This document shows positions 9,157-18,408 of a stretch of 64,000 bases of DNA, piece by piece. The stretch lies in NCBI GenBank assembly GCA_031979385.1, contig DALZEF010000008.1, forward strand, positions 62,001 to 126,000. The letters are read 5' to 3'. A program made the position numbers and the translations under genes. Every line of letters begins with the position of its first letter. Within the stretch, counting starts at the first letter, position 1. Below the pieces are notes generated by a model. That model ran no database searches and was not told the DNA's origin. It saw nothing but the letters and a program-made list of their open reading frames with translations. This DNA is from Timonella sp031979385. GTDB taxonomy: Bacteria > Actinomycetota > Actinomycetes > Actinomycetales > Cellulomonadaceae.

Positions 9157-9912
9157 CTACTCGGCGTCGCCTGTTGGGTTGAGTACTCGTTTCAGGAATT
9201 CCTGGGTTCGCTCGTGCTGCGGGGCGGTGATGACCTGAGCGGCATTTCCCTCCTCGACAACAATGCCCTGGTCCATGAAGATCACGCGATCTGCAACGTC
9301 GCGTGCGAACGCCATCTCGTGGGTGACCACCATCATGGTCATGCCCTGTTGAGCGAGGGAACGCATGACCTTGAGCACGTCTCCAACCAACTCCGGGTCG
9401 AGCGCAGAGGTAGGCTCATCGAACAGCATGATGTCAGGGTTCATCGACAGAGCGCGAGCAATTGCAACACGCTGCTGCTGGCCACCGGAGAGTTGTGCGG
9501 GAGTGGCATCTCCGCGGTCGCCGAGGCCAACCAGTTCAAGGTTCTTCAGGGCGATTTTCGTTGCCTCGTCCTTGGACCGGCGCAGCACCTTGCGCTGTGC
9601 CATTGTGCAGTTCTCCAACACAGTCATGTGATTGAACAGGTTGAACTGCTGGAACACCATACCTACCCGAGCGCGCAGAGCATCGATATCCAGATCCGGG
9701 TCGGTGATGTCCTCGCCGAGGACCGTGATCCTGCCGGAAGTGGTGGTTTCCAACTGGTTCACGCAGCGTAGGAGGGTGGACTTACCGGAACCTGACGGAC
9801 CGATGATGCACACCACTTCACCCTGGTTGACGGCAAGATCAATGCCCTTGAGAACTTCGCGTTCGCCGTAGGATTTGTGCAGGTTCTCTATTGTGACAAT
9901 CGCGTTGCTCAT
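9157..9912 (-). CDS. Polar amino-acid ABC transporter, ATP-binding subunit
   Basis: Energises import of a polar amino acid. A 251-residue GlnQ/ArtP-type ATPase with Walker A GPSGSGKST (residues about 39-47), signature LSGGQQQR, Walker B DIMLFDEPTSALD and the H-loop VVTHEM. The start overlaps the permease stop by 4 bp. Last gene of a three-gene operon (binding protein, permease, ATPase) on the minus strand that ends in the 26-bp hairpin. An ArgR-like box before the operon suggests arginine or a related basic amino acid. Confidence 0.93.
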   Translation of the reverse strand: MSNAIVTIENLHKSYGEREVLKGIDLAVNQGEVVCIIGPSGSGKSTLLRCVNQLETTTSGRITVLGEDITDPDLDIDALRARVGMVFQQFNLFNHMTVLENCTMAQRKVLRRSKDEATKIALKNLELVGLGDRGDATPAQLSGGQQQRVAIARALSMNPDIMLFDEPTSALDPELVGDVLKVMRSLAQQGMTMMVVTHEMAFARDVADRVIFMDQGIVVEEGNAAQVITAPQHERTQEFLKRVLNPTGDAE

Positions 9913-10751
9913 GATCGGCTTCCTTCCCCGAAACGCTTCTCAAGCCGGCGGGCAAGCACACCCAGTGGGATCGTGATGCACAGGTACGCGAACCCGACAA
10001 CGAAGAGTCCAGTCAGGCCGCCTGTACCGTTGTTGAGCGCATCGCGACCGATCTTGGTCAGGTCGAACTGTGAGGCCGCGACACCGATTACGAACACGAG
10101 TGAAGTGTCCTTGGTGAGCAGGATGAGCTCGTTGGTCATCGGGGGGAGCACGATACGCACGGCCTGTGGCAGTACCACCGTGATCATCGTGCGGGCGTGG
10201 CTCATACCGAGGGAGCGAGATGCTTCGATCTGTCCCTTCGGCACGGCTTGCAGGCCGGCACGCAACACTTCTGCGATGTAGGCGGAGGATACGATACCAA
10301 GAGCCAGCGCGGCTTTCGAGGTGACGTTGGGTAGGTTCACTCCGAACGCGATCGGGAGCGCGAAGGCAACCGAGAATACAACGAGCAGTGCTGGGATGCC
10401 ACGAAAGAACTCAACGTAGGCCGTTGCGATCCAGCGATATAGCCCGACCGAAGACAACCGCATAAGAGCAAGAAGGATTCCGAGCGTGAGTGCTAGCACG
10501 AATGCGGAGATCGTGTAGATGATCGTGTTGAGGAATGCCTGCGGGATTTTTGGCAGGAGGTCAAGTGCCACCTGAACGTTGAACATGTTCTGGGATATTC
10601 GACCCCAGTCCGCGATAGCCACCAGAACCGCAACAACAACGACGAGTATGGCGTATTGAACTATTTGTGAGATGAAGGCGCGCTTGCGTGGACTCATGCG
10701 AGCCCGGTGTGGTGCCAGCCGTTCAGGAGTGTTGTCGAGCGAGGTGGTCAT
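9909..10751 (-). CDS. Polar amino-acid ABC transporter, permease
   Basis: A 280-residue inner-membrane permease of the HisMQ type: a cytoplasmic N-terminus of about 28 residues, five or more hydrophobic helices, and the EAA loop EASRSLGMSHARTMITVVLPQAVRIVLPP (residues about 195-225, quoted in part: EASRSLGMSHARTM). YVEFFRGIPALLVVFS is the typical conserved fourth-helix region of this family. Its start overlaps the stop of the binding protein by one base (TGATG). A single permease implies a homodimer. Confidence 0.92.
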   Translation of the reverse strand: MTTSLDNTPERLAPHRARMSPRKRAFISQIVQYAILVVVVAVLVAIADWGRISQNMFNVQVALDLLPKIPQAFLNTIIYTISAFVLALTLGILLALMRLSSVGLYRWIATAYVEFFRGIPALLVVFSVAFALPIAFGVNLPNVTSKAALALGIVSSAYIAEVLRAGLQAVPKGQIEASRSLGMSHARTMITVVLPQAVRIVLPPMTNELILLTKDTSLVFVIGVAASQFDLTKIGRDALNNGTGGLTGLFVVGFAYLCITIPLGVLARRLEKRFGEGSRS

Positions 10752-11557
10752 CAGTTATCTTCTGCGCCCACGTGCTTGGTGATGATCTCGTCGTACTCGC
10801 CCGAGTCCTTGGCGTTCTTGATCGTGGTGTTGAGTGCCTCGACGATTGCGGTGTTGCCCTTCTTCACACCGAAACCGTACTGTTCGTTGGTGTTCTCGGT
10901 GTAGGCGATGCTGAGTCCATCGGCGAGGTAAGCCTGCAAGACGCCAAGGTCTGCTACGGCAGCATCGTACTGCTTTGTTGCAACTGATTGGACAACGGAG
11001 CCTACTTCTGGGAACTCTGCAACGTCGAGACCTGCCTTTTCTGCGACGGTCTTTCCGGTAGTTTCTGCCTGGACGGCGATGGTCTTTCCGGCAAGTTCGT
11101 CGAGGCTTGAGATTGTTGAGCCATCGGCGACAAGGACTCCTTGGTTAGCGTCGTAGTAGGGGTCCGAGAAGTCGAACTTTGCCTGACGTTCCGCAGTGAT
11201 TGTCATACCAGTTGCGAGGACGTCACAGCTGCCAGCTTCAAAGGCGGCGCCGGAGGACATGGCGTCGAAGTCGTACTGGATGGCTTGGAACTCGAGGCCT
11301 AGTTCCTCAGCCGCCAACTTGGTGAGGTCCATGTCGATTCCGGTGAGGTTGCCGTCTTCGCCTTCGTACTCGAACGGCTTGAACGGCGCGTTGGTGCATA
11401 CGGTGAGTACGCCGTCCGTGACGAGTTCAAGCTGTGGACCAGTGGTGTTCTCACCTGTTGGGTTAGCGGTTTCGTTTGAGTCCTGCGAGCAGGCGGACAG
11501 TGCGAGGAGGCCAGCGATGGTAGCGGCCGCAACGGTGGTTTTCTTGGAAGCGAACAT
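10751..11557 (-). CDS. Polar amino-acid ABC transporter, substrate-binding lipoprotein
   Basis: A 268-residue family 3 solute-binding protein anchored as a lipoprotein: signal peptide then lipobox LSAC (cysteine near residue 23). The mature part has the typical TVCTNAPFKPFEY, GIDMDLTKLAAEELG and TITAERQAKFDFSDPYY motifs of cystine/arginine/glutamine binders. First gene of the operon. Its upstream region carries a 16-bp palindrome of ARG-box type (11620-11635), about 63 bp before the start codon. Confidence 0.92.
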   Translation of the reverse strand: MFASKKTTVAAATIAGLLALSACSQDSNETANPTGENTTGPQLELVTDGVLTVCTNAPFKPFEYEGEDGNLTGIDMDLTKLAAEELGLEFQAIQYDFDAMSSGAAFEAGSCDVLATGMTITAERQAKFDFSDPYYDANQGVLVADGSTISSLDELAGKTIAVQAETTGKTVAEKAGLDVAEFPEVGSVVQSVATKQYDAAVADLGVLQAYLADGLSIAYTENTNEQYGFGVKKGNTAIVEALNTTIKNAKDSGEYDEIITKHVGAEDN

Positions 11558-11619
11558 GGGGTTCCTCGATTCGGGCGAGTGTAGGGTTGACCAACAATGA
11601 ACTAATAGTAATCATACGC

Positions 11620-11635
11620 ATGCATAATTATGCAT
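11620..11635. promoter_or_regulatory. Candidate ArgR (ARG box) operator
   Basis: ATGCATAATTATGCAT is a perfect 16-bp palindrome, 63 bp upstream of the ABC operon start. It fits the TGCAT-(N)-ATGCA form of ARG boxes known from Streptomyces and Corynebacterium. If real, the importer is arginine-regulated. No argR is in the window. Confidence 0.5.
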
Positions 11636-11887
11636 TGCTAGTACACCCAATGAGGAATCCCTCACGTTAACTGTGCGTAACGTTTTGTAGCTGTGTGTTC
11701 GATTGGGCGCACCATGTGAGAGCACCAACCTCATCACACATCTCGGACAGATCCTTCCTCCACATACTTGCGCCAGATCGAAGGGCCGGAAAACGTCCGA
11801 GTGCACCTATTTTGTGTGCCTACCCGGACTAGCAACAGCCCATCGGTATGCGGGAGGGGCACGTTCTCGTTCAAGGCGGCGCATTGA

Positions 11888-11942
11888 CGACGAGCCGGTT
11901 ACTTCCCAGCACATGGTGCGCTGGGAAGTAACCGGCTCGTCG
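11888..11942 (-). terminator. Long perfect hairpin downstream of the acyl-CoA ligase gene
   Basis: 23-bp perfect stem (11888-11910 with 11920-11942), 9-base loop that can pair a little further. It lies 70 bp past the ligase stop on the minus strand, and the region from here to 11636 holds no gene. No T tract follows. Confidence 0.65.
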
Positions 11943-12011
11943 AAAATCTGGCTGACCGTGCGGTCCAGACCTCTGTGTAAGTTGGCCTTGCCACTGGGCG
12001 GAGGCGGGAGG

Positions 12012-13826
12012 TCAGGACTCCTGAACTGGACCGCCGTACAGTTCATTGACGGCCCACTCGAAGTCCTTGAGAACCAGAGCACGCTTGACCTTCATCGACG
12101 GGGTCAGATAGCCGTTGGCCTCGGTGAAGTCCGTGGTGAGCACCTTGATCTTGCGGATTGACTCAGCACGCGAGACGGCCTCGTTGGCGCGGTTCGCTGC
12201 CCGGTCCAATGCGGCCAGCACGCTGGGGTTCTCGGCTGCTTCCGCCACGGTCATCGACGGTAGGCCGTGCGATCTGAGCCAGCCCGGAAGCATCTCCGGG
12301 TCCAAGGTCACCAGTGCGCCAATGAACGGACGCTTGTCACCCACCACAACCACCTGGGAGACGATCGGGTGACCACGGAAACGATCCTCCAGTAGGGCCG
12401 GGGCGATGTTCTTACCGCCAGCGGTGACAATGATTTCCTTCTTACGGCCCGTGATGCGCAGGTAGCCGTCCTCGTCGAGCGACCCGACGTCACCGGTGTG
12501 GAACCAGCCATCCTGGAGTACCTTGGCGGTCTCCTCGGGATTGCCACGGTAGCCGCGGAACACGTGATCGCCCTTGATGAGGATTTCACCGTCATCGTTG
12601 ATTCCCAATGACACGCCGGGGTATGCGGCCCCAACGGTCCCGATCTTGATGAGGCCGGGACGGTTCACAGCGGAGGGAGCGCAGGTTTCGGTCAGGCCGT
12701 AACCCTCAAGGATGGTCAGGCCGATGCCACGATAGAAGTGACCCAGGCGTTCGCCCAGTGGCGCACCACCGGAGATAGCGAATTCTGCGGCACCGCCCAG
12801 CGTTTCACGAAGCTTCTTGAACAGCAGCGCCGATGCGATCTGATACTGGACCGACAGCCCAAAGGACGGACGCCCGCCGCCCTCCCACGCACGTGAGGTC
12901 TGGATCGCAACCTTAGCGGCCCAGCGGAACACCTTGAGCTTGAACCCGGTTCCGGCCTTCTGCTCTGCGGCGTTGTAGACCTTCTCAAACACGCGCGGGA
13001 CAGCCAACAGGAAGGTGGGCTTGAACGTCGCCAGATCACCGATCAGGTTCTTGGTGTCAGGGGAGTGCCCAAGCACGGAACCACCGGTCACGGAGACAAC
13101 CGAGATGAAGCGCGCGAAAACGTGTGCGAGAGGCATGAACAAGAGCGTGCGCTTGCCCGGCGCGATGACGGCCTTGAGGTCTGAGAGAACGCCGTTGCGG
13201 GTCAGGTACACGAAGTTCCAGTGCGTGAGTTCGGCTCCCTTGGGGCGGCCGGTCGTGCCCGAGGTGTAGATGATCGTGGCGACATCGTCGGAGTCGACTG
13301 CTGCGCTGCGCTTTTCAACCTCGGCGAGGTCCACAGACTCTCCGCGTTTGATCAGAGTGGTGATCGCGTCGTCCTCGATGGCCAGCACGTCCTGGATGAG
13401 TGGCAGGTTCTTCCGGGCTTCGGCCACAACGGAGGCGTGTCCCGCGTTCTCAACGATCACGAGTTTCGCGTTCGAGTCCGAAGCGATCCACTCAACCTGA
13501 GCAGCCGAAGACGTCTCGTAGATGGGAACCGGAACTGCGCCAACCGCCCAGCATGCGAAGTCGAGTAGGGTCCATTCATAGCGGGTGCGACTCATGATCG
13601 CGATGGTGTCTCCCGCCTCGATACCGGAGGCGATCAGGCCGCGAGCAACCGAGTGAACCTGGTTCTGGAACTCCTCGGCAGTTACCGGAGTCCATGTGCC
13701 TCCGAGACCGGACTGAATCTCGAACAGCGCTTCCTTACCCTGCTCGGAAACGCGCTTGGACAGGATGTCGTTGATCGTGAATGTACGTGGGACATCGATC
13801 AGGTTGGGCGATGTGGTTTCTTGCAT
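12012..13826 (-). CDS. Long-chain acyl-CoA synthetase (FadD15-like AMP-forming ligase)
   Basis: Activates fatty acids to acyl-CoA through an acyl-AMP. The AMP-binding signature IIYTSGTTGRPKGAELTH is near residue 190, the A5 motif GYGLTETCAP follows, and the C-terminal hinge region reads TGDVGSLDEDGYLRITGRKKE near residue 455. Start at ATG 13826 (604 residues), because GAGGAGG lies 6 bases upstream; the frame continues 15 codons 5' without support. A hairpin at 13873-13903 separates it from valS, which lies upstream on the same strand. Confidence 0.92.
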   Translation of the reverse strand: MQETTSPNLIDVPRTFTINDILSKRVSEQGKEALFEIQSGLGGTWTPVTAEEFQNQVHSVARGLIASGIEAGDTIAIMSRTRYEWTLLDFACWAVGAVPVPIYETSSAAQVEWIASDSNAKLVIVENAGHASVVAEARKNLPLIQDVLAIEDDAITTLIKRGESVDLAEVEKRSAAVDSDDVATIIYTSGTTGRPKGAELTHWNFVYLTRNGVLSDLKAVIAPGKRTLLFMPLAHVFARFISVVSVTGGSVLGHSPDTKNLIGDLATFKPTFLLAVPRVFEKVYNAAEQKAGTGFKLKVFRWAAKVAIQTSRAWEGGGRPSFGLSVQYQIASALLFKKLRETLGGAAEFAISGGAPLGERLGHFYRGIGLTILEGYGLTETCAPSAVNRPGLIKIGTVGAAYPGVSLGINDDGEILIKGDHVFRGYRGNPEETAKVLQDGWFHTGDVGSLDEDGYLRITGRKKEIIVTAGGKNIAPALLEDRFRGHPIVSQVVVVGDKRPFIGALVTLDPEMLPGWLRSHGLPSMTVAEAAENPSVLAALDRAANRANEAVSRAESIRKIKVLTTDFTEANGYLTPSMKVKRALVLKDFEWAVNELYGGPVQES

Positions 13827-13872
13827 GACACCCTCCTCGGGTGTAACTAATCGTTGGTGTGGTTTAAGCAAT

Positions 13873-13903
13873 AGTGGCGGGGACGCTGTACGTCCCCGCC
13901 ACT
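13873..13903 (-). terminator. Terminator of valS
   Basis: 13-bp perfect GC-rich stem (13873-13885 with 13891-13903), 5-base loop, 8 bp after the valS stop on the minus strand. Confidence 0.8.
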
Positions 13904-13910
13904 CACATGC

Positions 13911-16616
13911 TTAGTTGCGTGGTGTTTTCACTGGTGGTTCACCGAGTTCGTACGAGGTGGCACTGATGCCGCCCTGCACTTGGGTGTCCGCGTCTGCGGC
14001 GGCTTCGACCAGTTCCACCGAGCCGGTTGCTCGGCCCGCTGCGACGATGTCCGTCATCGAGTGACGCACCGCCTCAAGGGACCCTGCCGGAACCGCAAGT
14101 GTGGCCGCCAAGATTGGGGTCTTCATGGAGACCTTGTTCTCGGACTTGATCTTGCGGAGCACGGCGAGCGCGTTTCCTGCTGCTGCCAGGTCTGCGGGGT
14201 TCGCGTTTCCTCCGGCGGTGCGTAGAACCTCAGCGGTTGGCCATGGCGCGTTGTGGATTGAACCTTCGCGCCACCAGGACCAGACTTCCTCGGTTGCGAA
14301 GGGGAGGACCGGTGCGAACAGGCGCAGCAGAGTGTCCAAAGCAATCGCGAGCGTGGTGCGAGCCGAGACAGCCGCTTCGCTTGGTACTGAAGAGCCGTCC
14401 GCGTAGGCACGGTCCTTGACCAGTTCGAGGTAGTCGTCGCAGAACGTCCAGAAGAACGATTCGGTGAGTTCAAGTGCGCGGGTGTGGTCGTAGGCTTCGA
14501 GCGAGGCCGTCGCCTTCTCAACCACATCAGCCAACCCAGCAAGCAGTGCCTTGTCGAGTTGTTCGGTCACGAGCGCCGGGTCCAACACGATCTCGGACTC
14601 TGCACCGAACGACAGCGCGAACTTCGAGGCGTTGAGGATCTTGATCGCGAGGCGGCGACCGATCTTCATCTGGCCAACCTCGAATGCAGCGTCAGTTCCC
14701 AAACGCGCCGAAGCAGCCCAGTAGCGTACCGCGTCGGAGCCGTGCTCTTCGAGCAGACCCATTGGGGTGACGACGTTGCCCTTGGACTTCGACATCTTCT
14801 TGCGGTCTGGGTCCAGGATCCAACCGGAGATGGCAGCGTGCTTCCACGGCAGTGAGTTGTGCTCGAGGTGGGAGCGCACCACTGTTGAGAACAGCCAGGT
14901 GCGGATGATGTCTTGACCCTGTGGGCGCAGGTCCATGGGGAACACGCGCTCGAACAGGTCAGGGTTGGACAGCCATCCACCGGCGATCTGCGGGGTCAGG
15001 GATGAGGTCGCCCACGTGTCCATGATGTCCGGGTCCCCGATGAATCCACCTGCAACACCGCGCTGGTCAGCGCTGTAACCGGCGGGAACGTCGGAGGACG
15101 GGTCAATCGGCAGGCTGTCCTCAGAAGGGACGATCGGGTTCGACCACTGTGGTTCGCCCTCAGCGTCTACCGGATACCACACAGGGAATGGCACACCGAA
15201 GAAGCGCTGGCGGGAGATCAGCCAGTCACCGTTGAGTCCGCCAACCCAGTTGGAGTAGCGAACCTTCATGAAGTCAGGGTTGAAGTCGAGTTCCTCACCA
15301 CGGCCCAGAAGTTCGGCACGCAGTGGGCGCTGATCCCAGTCGCGGCCACCGTTGCGGATGTACCACTGGCGGGAGGTCACGATCTCGAGTGGCTTGTCGC
15401 CCTTTTCGAAGAAGTTGGCCTTACGCTGCGTGGCAACCGGTTCACCGTCTAGGTCCCCAGCTTCACGCAGGGCGTCAACAACGGCTGTGCGCGCGGAGAA
15501 CGTGGTCTTGTTCGCGATCTCCTCGTACAGCGCGCGGCCAGCGGAATCGGTGATCCAGTCCGGGGTTTCGGCGATGATACGGCCGTCACGGCGGATGATC
15601 GAGCGGGTTGGCAACTGCAGTTCACGCCACCACTGAACGTCGGTGAGATCACCGAACGTACAGCACATGGCGATACCCGCACCCTTGTCCTTTTCGGCAG
15701 CGGGGTGCGCCAGAACCGGAACCTCAACGTTGAACAGTGGCGAGGTCACGGTCGTGCCGAACAGGTGCTGGTAGCGCTCATCGTCTGGGTGGGCGATCAG
15801 GGCAACACAGGCTGCAAGAAGTTCAGGACGGGTAGTTTCAATCTGAACTGGGGTGCCGTCAGCCTGGTGGAAGTTGACCTTGTGGAAGTGGCCGGGGTAG
15901 TCGCGTGCCTCAAGTTCAGCCTGGGCAACGGCGGTTTGGAAGGTTACATCCCACAGGCCGGGAGCCTCAGCCTGGTAGGCCTCGCCGCGTGCGAGGTTGC
16001 GCAGGAACGCGGTCTGGGCCACGGCCTGAGCGTCCTTGCCGATGGTCTGGTAGGTGCGGGACCAGTCAACGGACAAGCCAAGGTGACGCCACAGCGCCTC
16101 AAACTGCTTCTCATCTTCACCGGTGAGGCGTTCGCACAGTTCCACGAAGTTCTTACGGGAGATCGGCTGCTGGTCGGCTGCCTTGACGGACTTGCCTTCA
16201 GCGCCCTGCAGTGGCGGCTCGTAGCCTTCGACGTAGGGCAGCGACGTGTCGCAGCGGACGCCGTAGTAGTTTTGCACGCGGCGCTCGGTGGGCAGGCCGT
16301 TGTCGTCCCAACCCATAGGGTAGAAGACTTGCTTGCCCTGCATGCGCTTGTAGCGTGCGACAACGTCGGTGTGGGTGTACGAGAACACGTGTCCTACGTG
16401 CAACGATCCCGAGACGGTCGGTGGAGGGGTATCGATCGAGTAGACCTGCTCGCGGGTCGCGTTCTCGTCGAAGGCGTAGGTCTTGTTCTCGTCCCACGCG
16501 GTGTTCCATGTTGCTTCGATGCCGTCCACGCTCACGCGGTCCGGTACTGCGCGCACGGTGGCGCGAACCGGGGTTGCGGAGGTTTGCGGGGAAGCCGTTT
16601 CGTCAAAGGCACTCAT
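13911..16616 (-). CDS. valS: Valine-tRNA ligase
   Basis: Class I aminoacyl-tRNA synthetase, 901 residues. The HIGH signature appears as GSLHVGHVFSYTHTD near residue 70 and the KMSKS loop as KKMSKSKGN near residue 608. The editing (CP1) domain lies between them, with ETTRPELLAACVALIAHP. The C-terminus is an anticodon-binding domain; the usual long C-terminal coiled coil looks short. In many Actinobacteria valS or ileS precedes folC; here that place is taken by ileS and valS is elsewhere. No T-box motif is visible upstream. Confidence 0.96.
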   Translation of the reverse strand: MSAFDETASPQTSATPVRATVRAVPDRVSVDGIEATWNTAWDENKTYAFDENATREQVYSIDTPPPTVSGSLHVGHVFSYTHTDVVARYKRMQGKQVFYPMGWDDNGLPTERRVQNYYGVRCDTSLPYVEGYEPPLQGAEGKSVKAADQQPISRKNFVELCERLTGEDEKQFEALWRHLGLSVDWSRTYQTIGKDAQAVAQTAFLRNLARGEAYQAEAPGLWDVTFQTAVAQAELEARDYPGHFHKVNFHQADGTPVQIETTRPELLAACVALIAHPDDERYQHLFGTTVTSPLFNVEVPVLAHPAAEKDKGAGIAMCCTFGDLTDVQWWRELQLPTRSIIRRDGRIIAETPDWITDSAGRALYEEIANKTTFSARTAVVDALREAGDLDGEPVATQRKANFFEKGDKPLEIVTSRQWYIRNGGRDWDQRPLRAELLGRGEELDFNPDFMKVRYSNWVGGLNGDWLISRQRFFGVPFPVWYPVDAEGEPQWSNPIVPSEDSLPIDPSSDVPAGYSADQRGVAGGFIGDPDIMDTWATSSLTPQIAGGWLSNPDLFERVFPMDLRPQGQDIIRTWLFSTVVRSHLEHNSLPWKHAAISGWILDPDRKKMSKSKGNVVTPMGLLEEHGSDAVRYWAASARLGTDAAFEVGQMKIGRRLAIKILNASKFALSFGAESEIVLDPALVTEQLDKALLAGLADVVEKATASLEAYDHTRALELTESFFWTFCDDYLELVKDRAYADGSSVPSEAAVSARTTLAIALDTLLRLFAPVLPFATEEVWSWWREGSIHNAPWPTAEVLRTAGGNANPADLAAAGNALAVLRKIKSENKVSMKTPILAATLAVPAGSLEAVRHSMTDIVAAGRATGSVELVEAAADADTQVQGGISATSYELGEPPVKTPRN

Positions 16617-16777
16617 GGTTCACTATTCTCCCATAAATGCCGCTCTGCTTTGGGTGACTAGTCGGTATGTGGCACTGTGATTCGGGCTGATACATTGGCG
16701 ACGAGCCCGCACCTTCCAGCCCCATCCCACCTTCGTGGTGGTGCGGGTCGGTTGGAGATATGCGAGACAATGTGGGC

Positions 16778-17536
16778 ATGGAACTTCGCGTATGGGCGCC
16801 GGACACAATCGGTGAGATCACACAGGGTACTGACCTCGGCGAACTGATCGTCACGCATCTGCCTGACCTCGTCGATGGGGACATCGTGTGCGTCACCTCC
16901 AAGATTGTGTCCAAGGCTGAGGGGCAGATACTCACCGCAACCGACCGCGAAGACGCGATCACCCGCGAGACCGTACGACTCGTCGCCAAGCGAACCCGGC
17001 CAGATGGACCACCGCTGCGAATCGTCGAAAATCATCTCGGACTCGTCATGGCCGCCGCTGGCGTGGACGCCAGCAACACCGCCGATGGAACGATCCTGTT
17101 ACTTCCGCGCGACCCGGATGCGTCGGCTGCACGAATGCGTGCCGCCGTGCGCGAACGGTGCGGGGTGAACGTTGGCGTGGTCATCTCCGACACCGCGGGG
17201 CGCCCGTGGCGGGCAGGGCTGACCGAGATAGCCATTGGATGCGCGGGGATCACCCCGCTTGAGGACTTCCGCGGCGCGAACGACTCCGCCGGGCGCGAAC
17301 TGTCCGTGTCCGTGACCGCCGTTGCCGACGAACTGGTCAACGCCGCCGAACTCGCCAAGGGCAAACTGGGTGGACGGCCACTCGCCGTGGTGCGTGGGCG
17401 CAGCGACCTGATATTGCCAATTGGCGACGACGGAGCCGGGGCGCGCTCGCTCGTGCGGCTCGGGGAGTCGGATCTGTTCTCGATGGGCACAGCCGAAGCA
17501 ATCGAACTTGGCCGGTCCCTTGCTTCCCTTCGCTGA
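16778..17536 (+). CDS. cofE: Coenzyme F420-0:L-glutamate ligase
   Basis: Adds glutamates to the side chain of F420-0, the last step of coenzyme F420 synthesis. The 252-residue protein shows the family motifs VCVTSKIVSKAEGQ, VISDTAGRPWRAGLTEIAIG and GKLGGRPLAVVRG. ATG 16778 gives a start (MELRVWAPDTIGEITQGTDL) that aligns with the family; ATG 16760 adds six residues, with GGAG too close to it. It is the stand-alone CofE form, without the C-terminal reductase domain of mycobacterial FbiB. Less than 1 kb downstream, convergent to it, lies a probable F420-0 ABC importer. Confidence 0.9.
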   Translation: MELRVWAPDTIGEITQGTDLGELIVTHLPDLVDGDIVCVTSKIVSKAEGQILTATDREDAITRETVRLVAKRTRPDGPPLRIVENHLGLVMAAAGVDASNTADGTILLLPRDPDASAARMRAAVRERCGVNVGVVISDTAGRPWRAGLTEIAIGCAGITPLEDFRGANDSAGRELSVSVTAVADELVNAAELAKGKLGGRPLAVVRGRSDLILPIGDDGAGARSLVRLGESDLFSMGTAEAIELGRSLASLR

Positions 17537-17668
17537 GTGTCCCCTCTCGCATGACTATCGAGTGCGCGATTGTGCGGACGCGTAAGGGTCCAGGCAAGCC
17601 TCGCCTGTCAGGGCCTAAAGCCCAGGTAGGATGCTGTAAAGAGTTCGCTTCCAGATCAGGGATCACAC

Positions 17669-18223
17669 GTGCCGCAGCAGAATACCCGTCAACCGCTCTA
17701 CATTGCCATGACTTTGGCTGTCGGAGCGATCGCCTACTTCATCAACGGGCTCACCCAAGCAATGACAAAGATCCCTATCGTGCTCGGGGTTGGAGACTAC
17801 CTCGAAGGAGAGGTAGGGCGACTCGCTCCCACACAAGCGGTCTACTACTCTGAAACGCTAGTCGGTATTGAACGCATTGCGAATGATCACACGACTTCGG
17901 CGCTCGCGGTCCTGTTGATCGCGGCGGCGATTGCCTGCGCCCCACAGATCCGGCGTGCGATTAACCTCGAAGTGCCTCGGAGTCGAGGGCAATTGACCGC
18001 GATGTTTCTGATCCTTGCCGCTATCGTGCCTTCGAGCGTCGCCCACTCGCTCAACACCTGGATATTGGAGCGACAGGGAGTGGAACTGGGAGAGCGTTAC
18101 GTTAGGCCTTCGGACTTCCTTGAACTCGTTGGGCTGCTCCTATTCGTAGGCATCGCTCTCATGGTCTATGTGTCCCGGCGAGTCAAAGCGGCGCAGTATG
18201 CCGCGTACATGCAGCAGAACTAG
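17669..18223 (+). CDS. Uncharacterised membrane protein
   Basis: 184 residues that I do not recognise. Hydrophobic segments at about 12-30, 74-93, 110-128 and 148-165 suggest four membrane spans, with a charged C-terminus (SRRVKAAQYAAYMQQN). The start is GTG 17669 with AGGG 8 bases upstream. It stands between cofE and the F420-0 importer cassette, but 132 bp from cofE, so co-transcription is not certain. A role linked to F420 would be guesswork. Confidence 0.7.
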   Translation: MPQQNTRQPLYIAMTLAVGAIAYFINGLTQAMTKIPIVLGVGDYLEGEVGRLAPTQAVYYSETLVGIERIANDHTTSALAVLLIAAAIACAPQIRRAINLEVPRSRGQLTAMFLILAAIVPSSVAHSLNTWILERQGVELGERYVRPSDFLELVGLLLFVGIALMVYVSRRVKAAQYAAYMQQN

Positions 18224-18328
18224 AGTGCACCGCTCGGGCTCTACGGCGGCTCTACGGCGCACTCTTGAATGTTGGGGGAGTTTGCGAGTGCACGGGAGAA
18301 GCTGTGAGAAGAGTCTGTGGTTGATCGT

Positions 18329-18395
18329 TACTGAGTCAAAATCGGTTGTACCTATGCATGAATAATGCATAGGTACAACCGATTCTGACTCAGTA
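18329..18395. terminator. Very long hairpin between convergent genes
   Basis: A 31-bp stem with one mismatch (18329-18359 with 18365-18395), 5-base loop. It sits 14 bp after the stop of the importer ATPase (minus strand) and after the membrane protein gene (plus strand), so it can end both transcripts. A smaller repeat, AGAGTGC (18222-18228) / GCACTCT (18259-18265), overlaps the stop of the membrane protein gene. Confidence 0.7.
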
Positions 18396-18408
18396 GTGGA
18401 TTCGGAGG

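Noticed and set aside
15705..16661. Long plus-strand open frame (318 codons) opposite valS
   Set aside because: It is the antisense of the conserved N-terminal part of ValS, has no family similarity and no ribosome binding site; a by-product of GC-biased codons.
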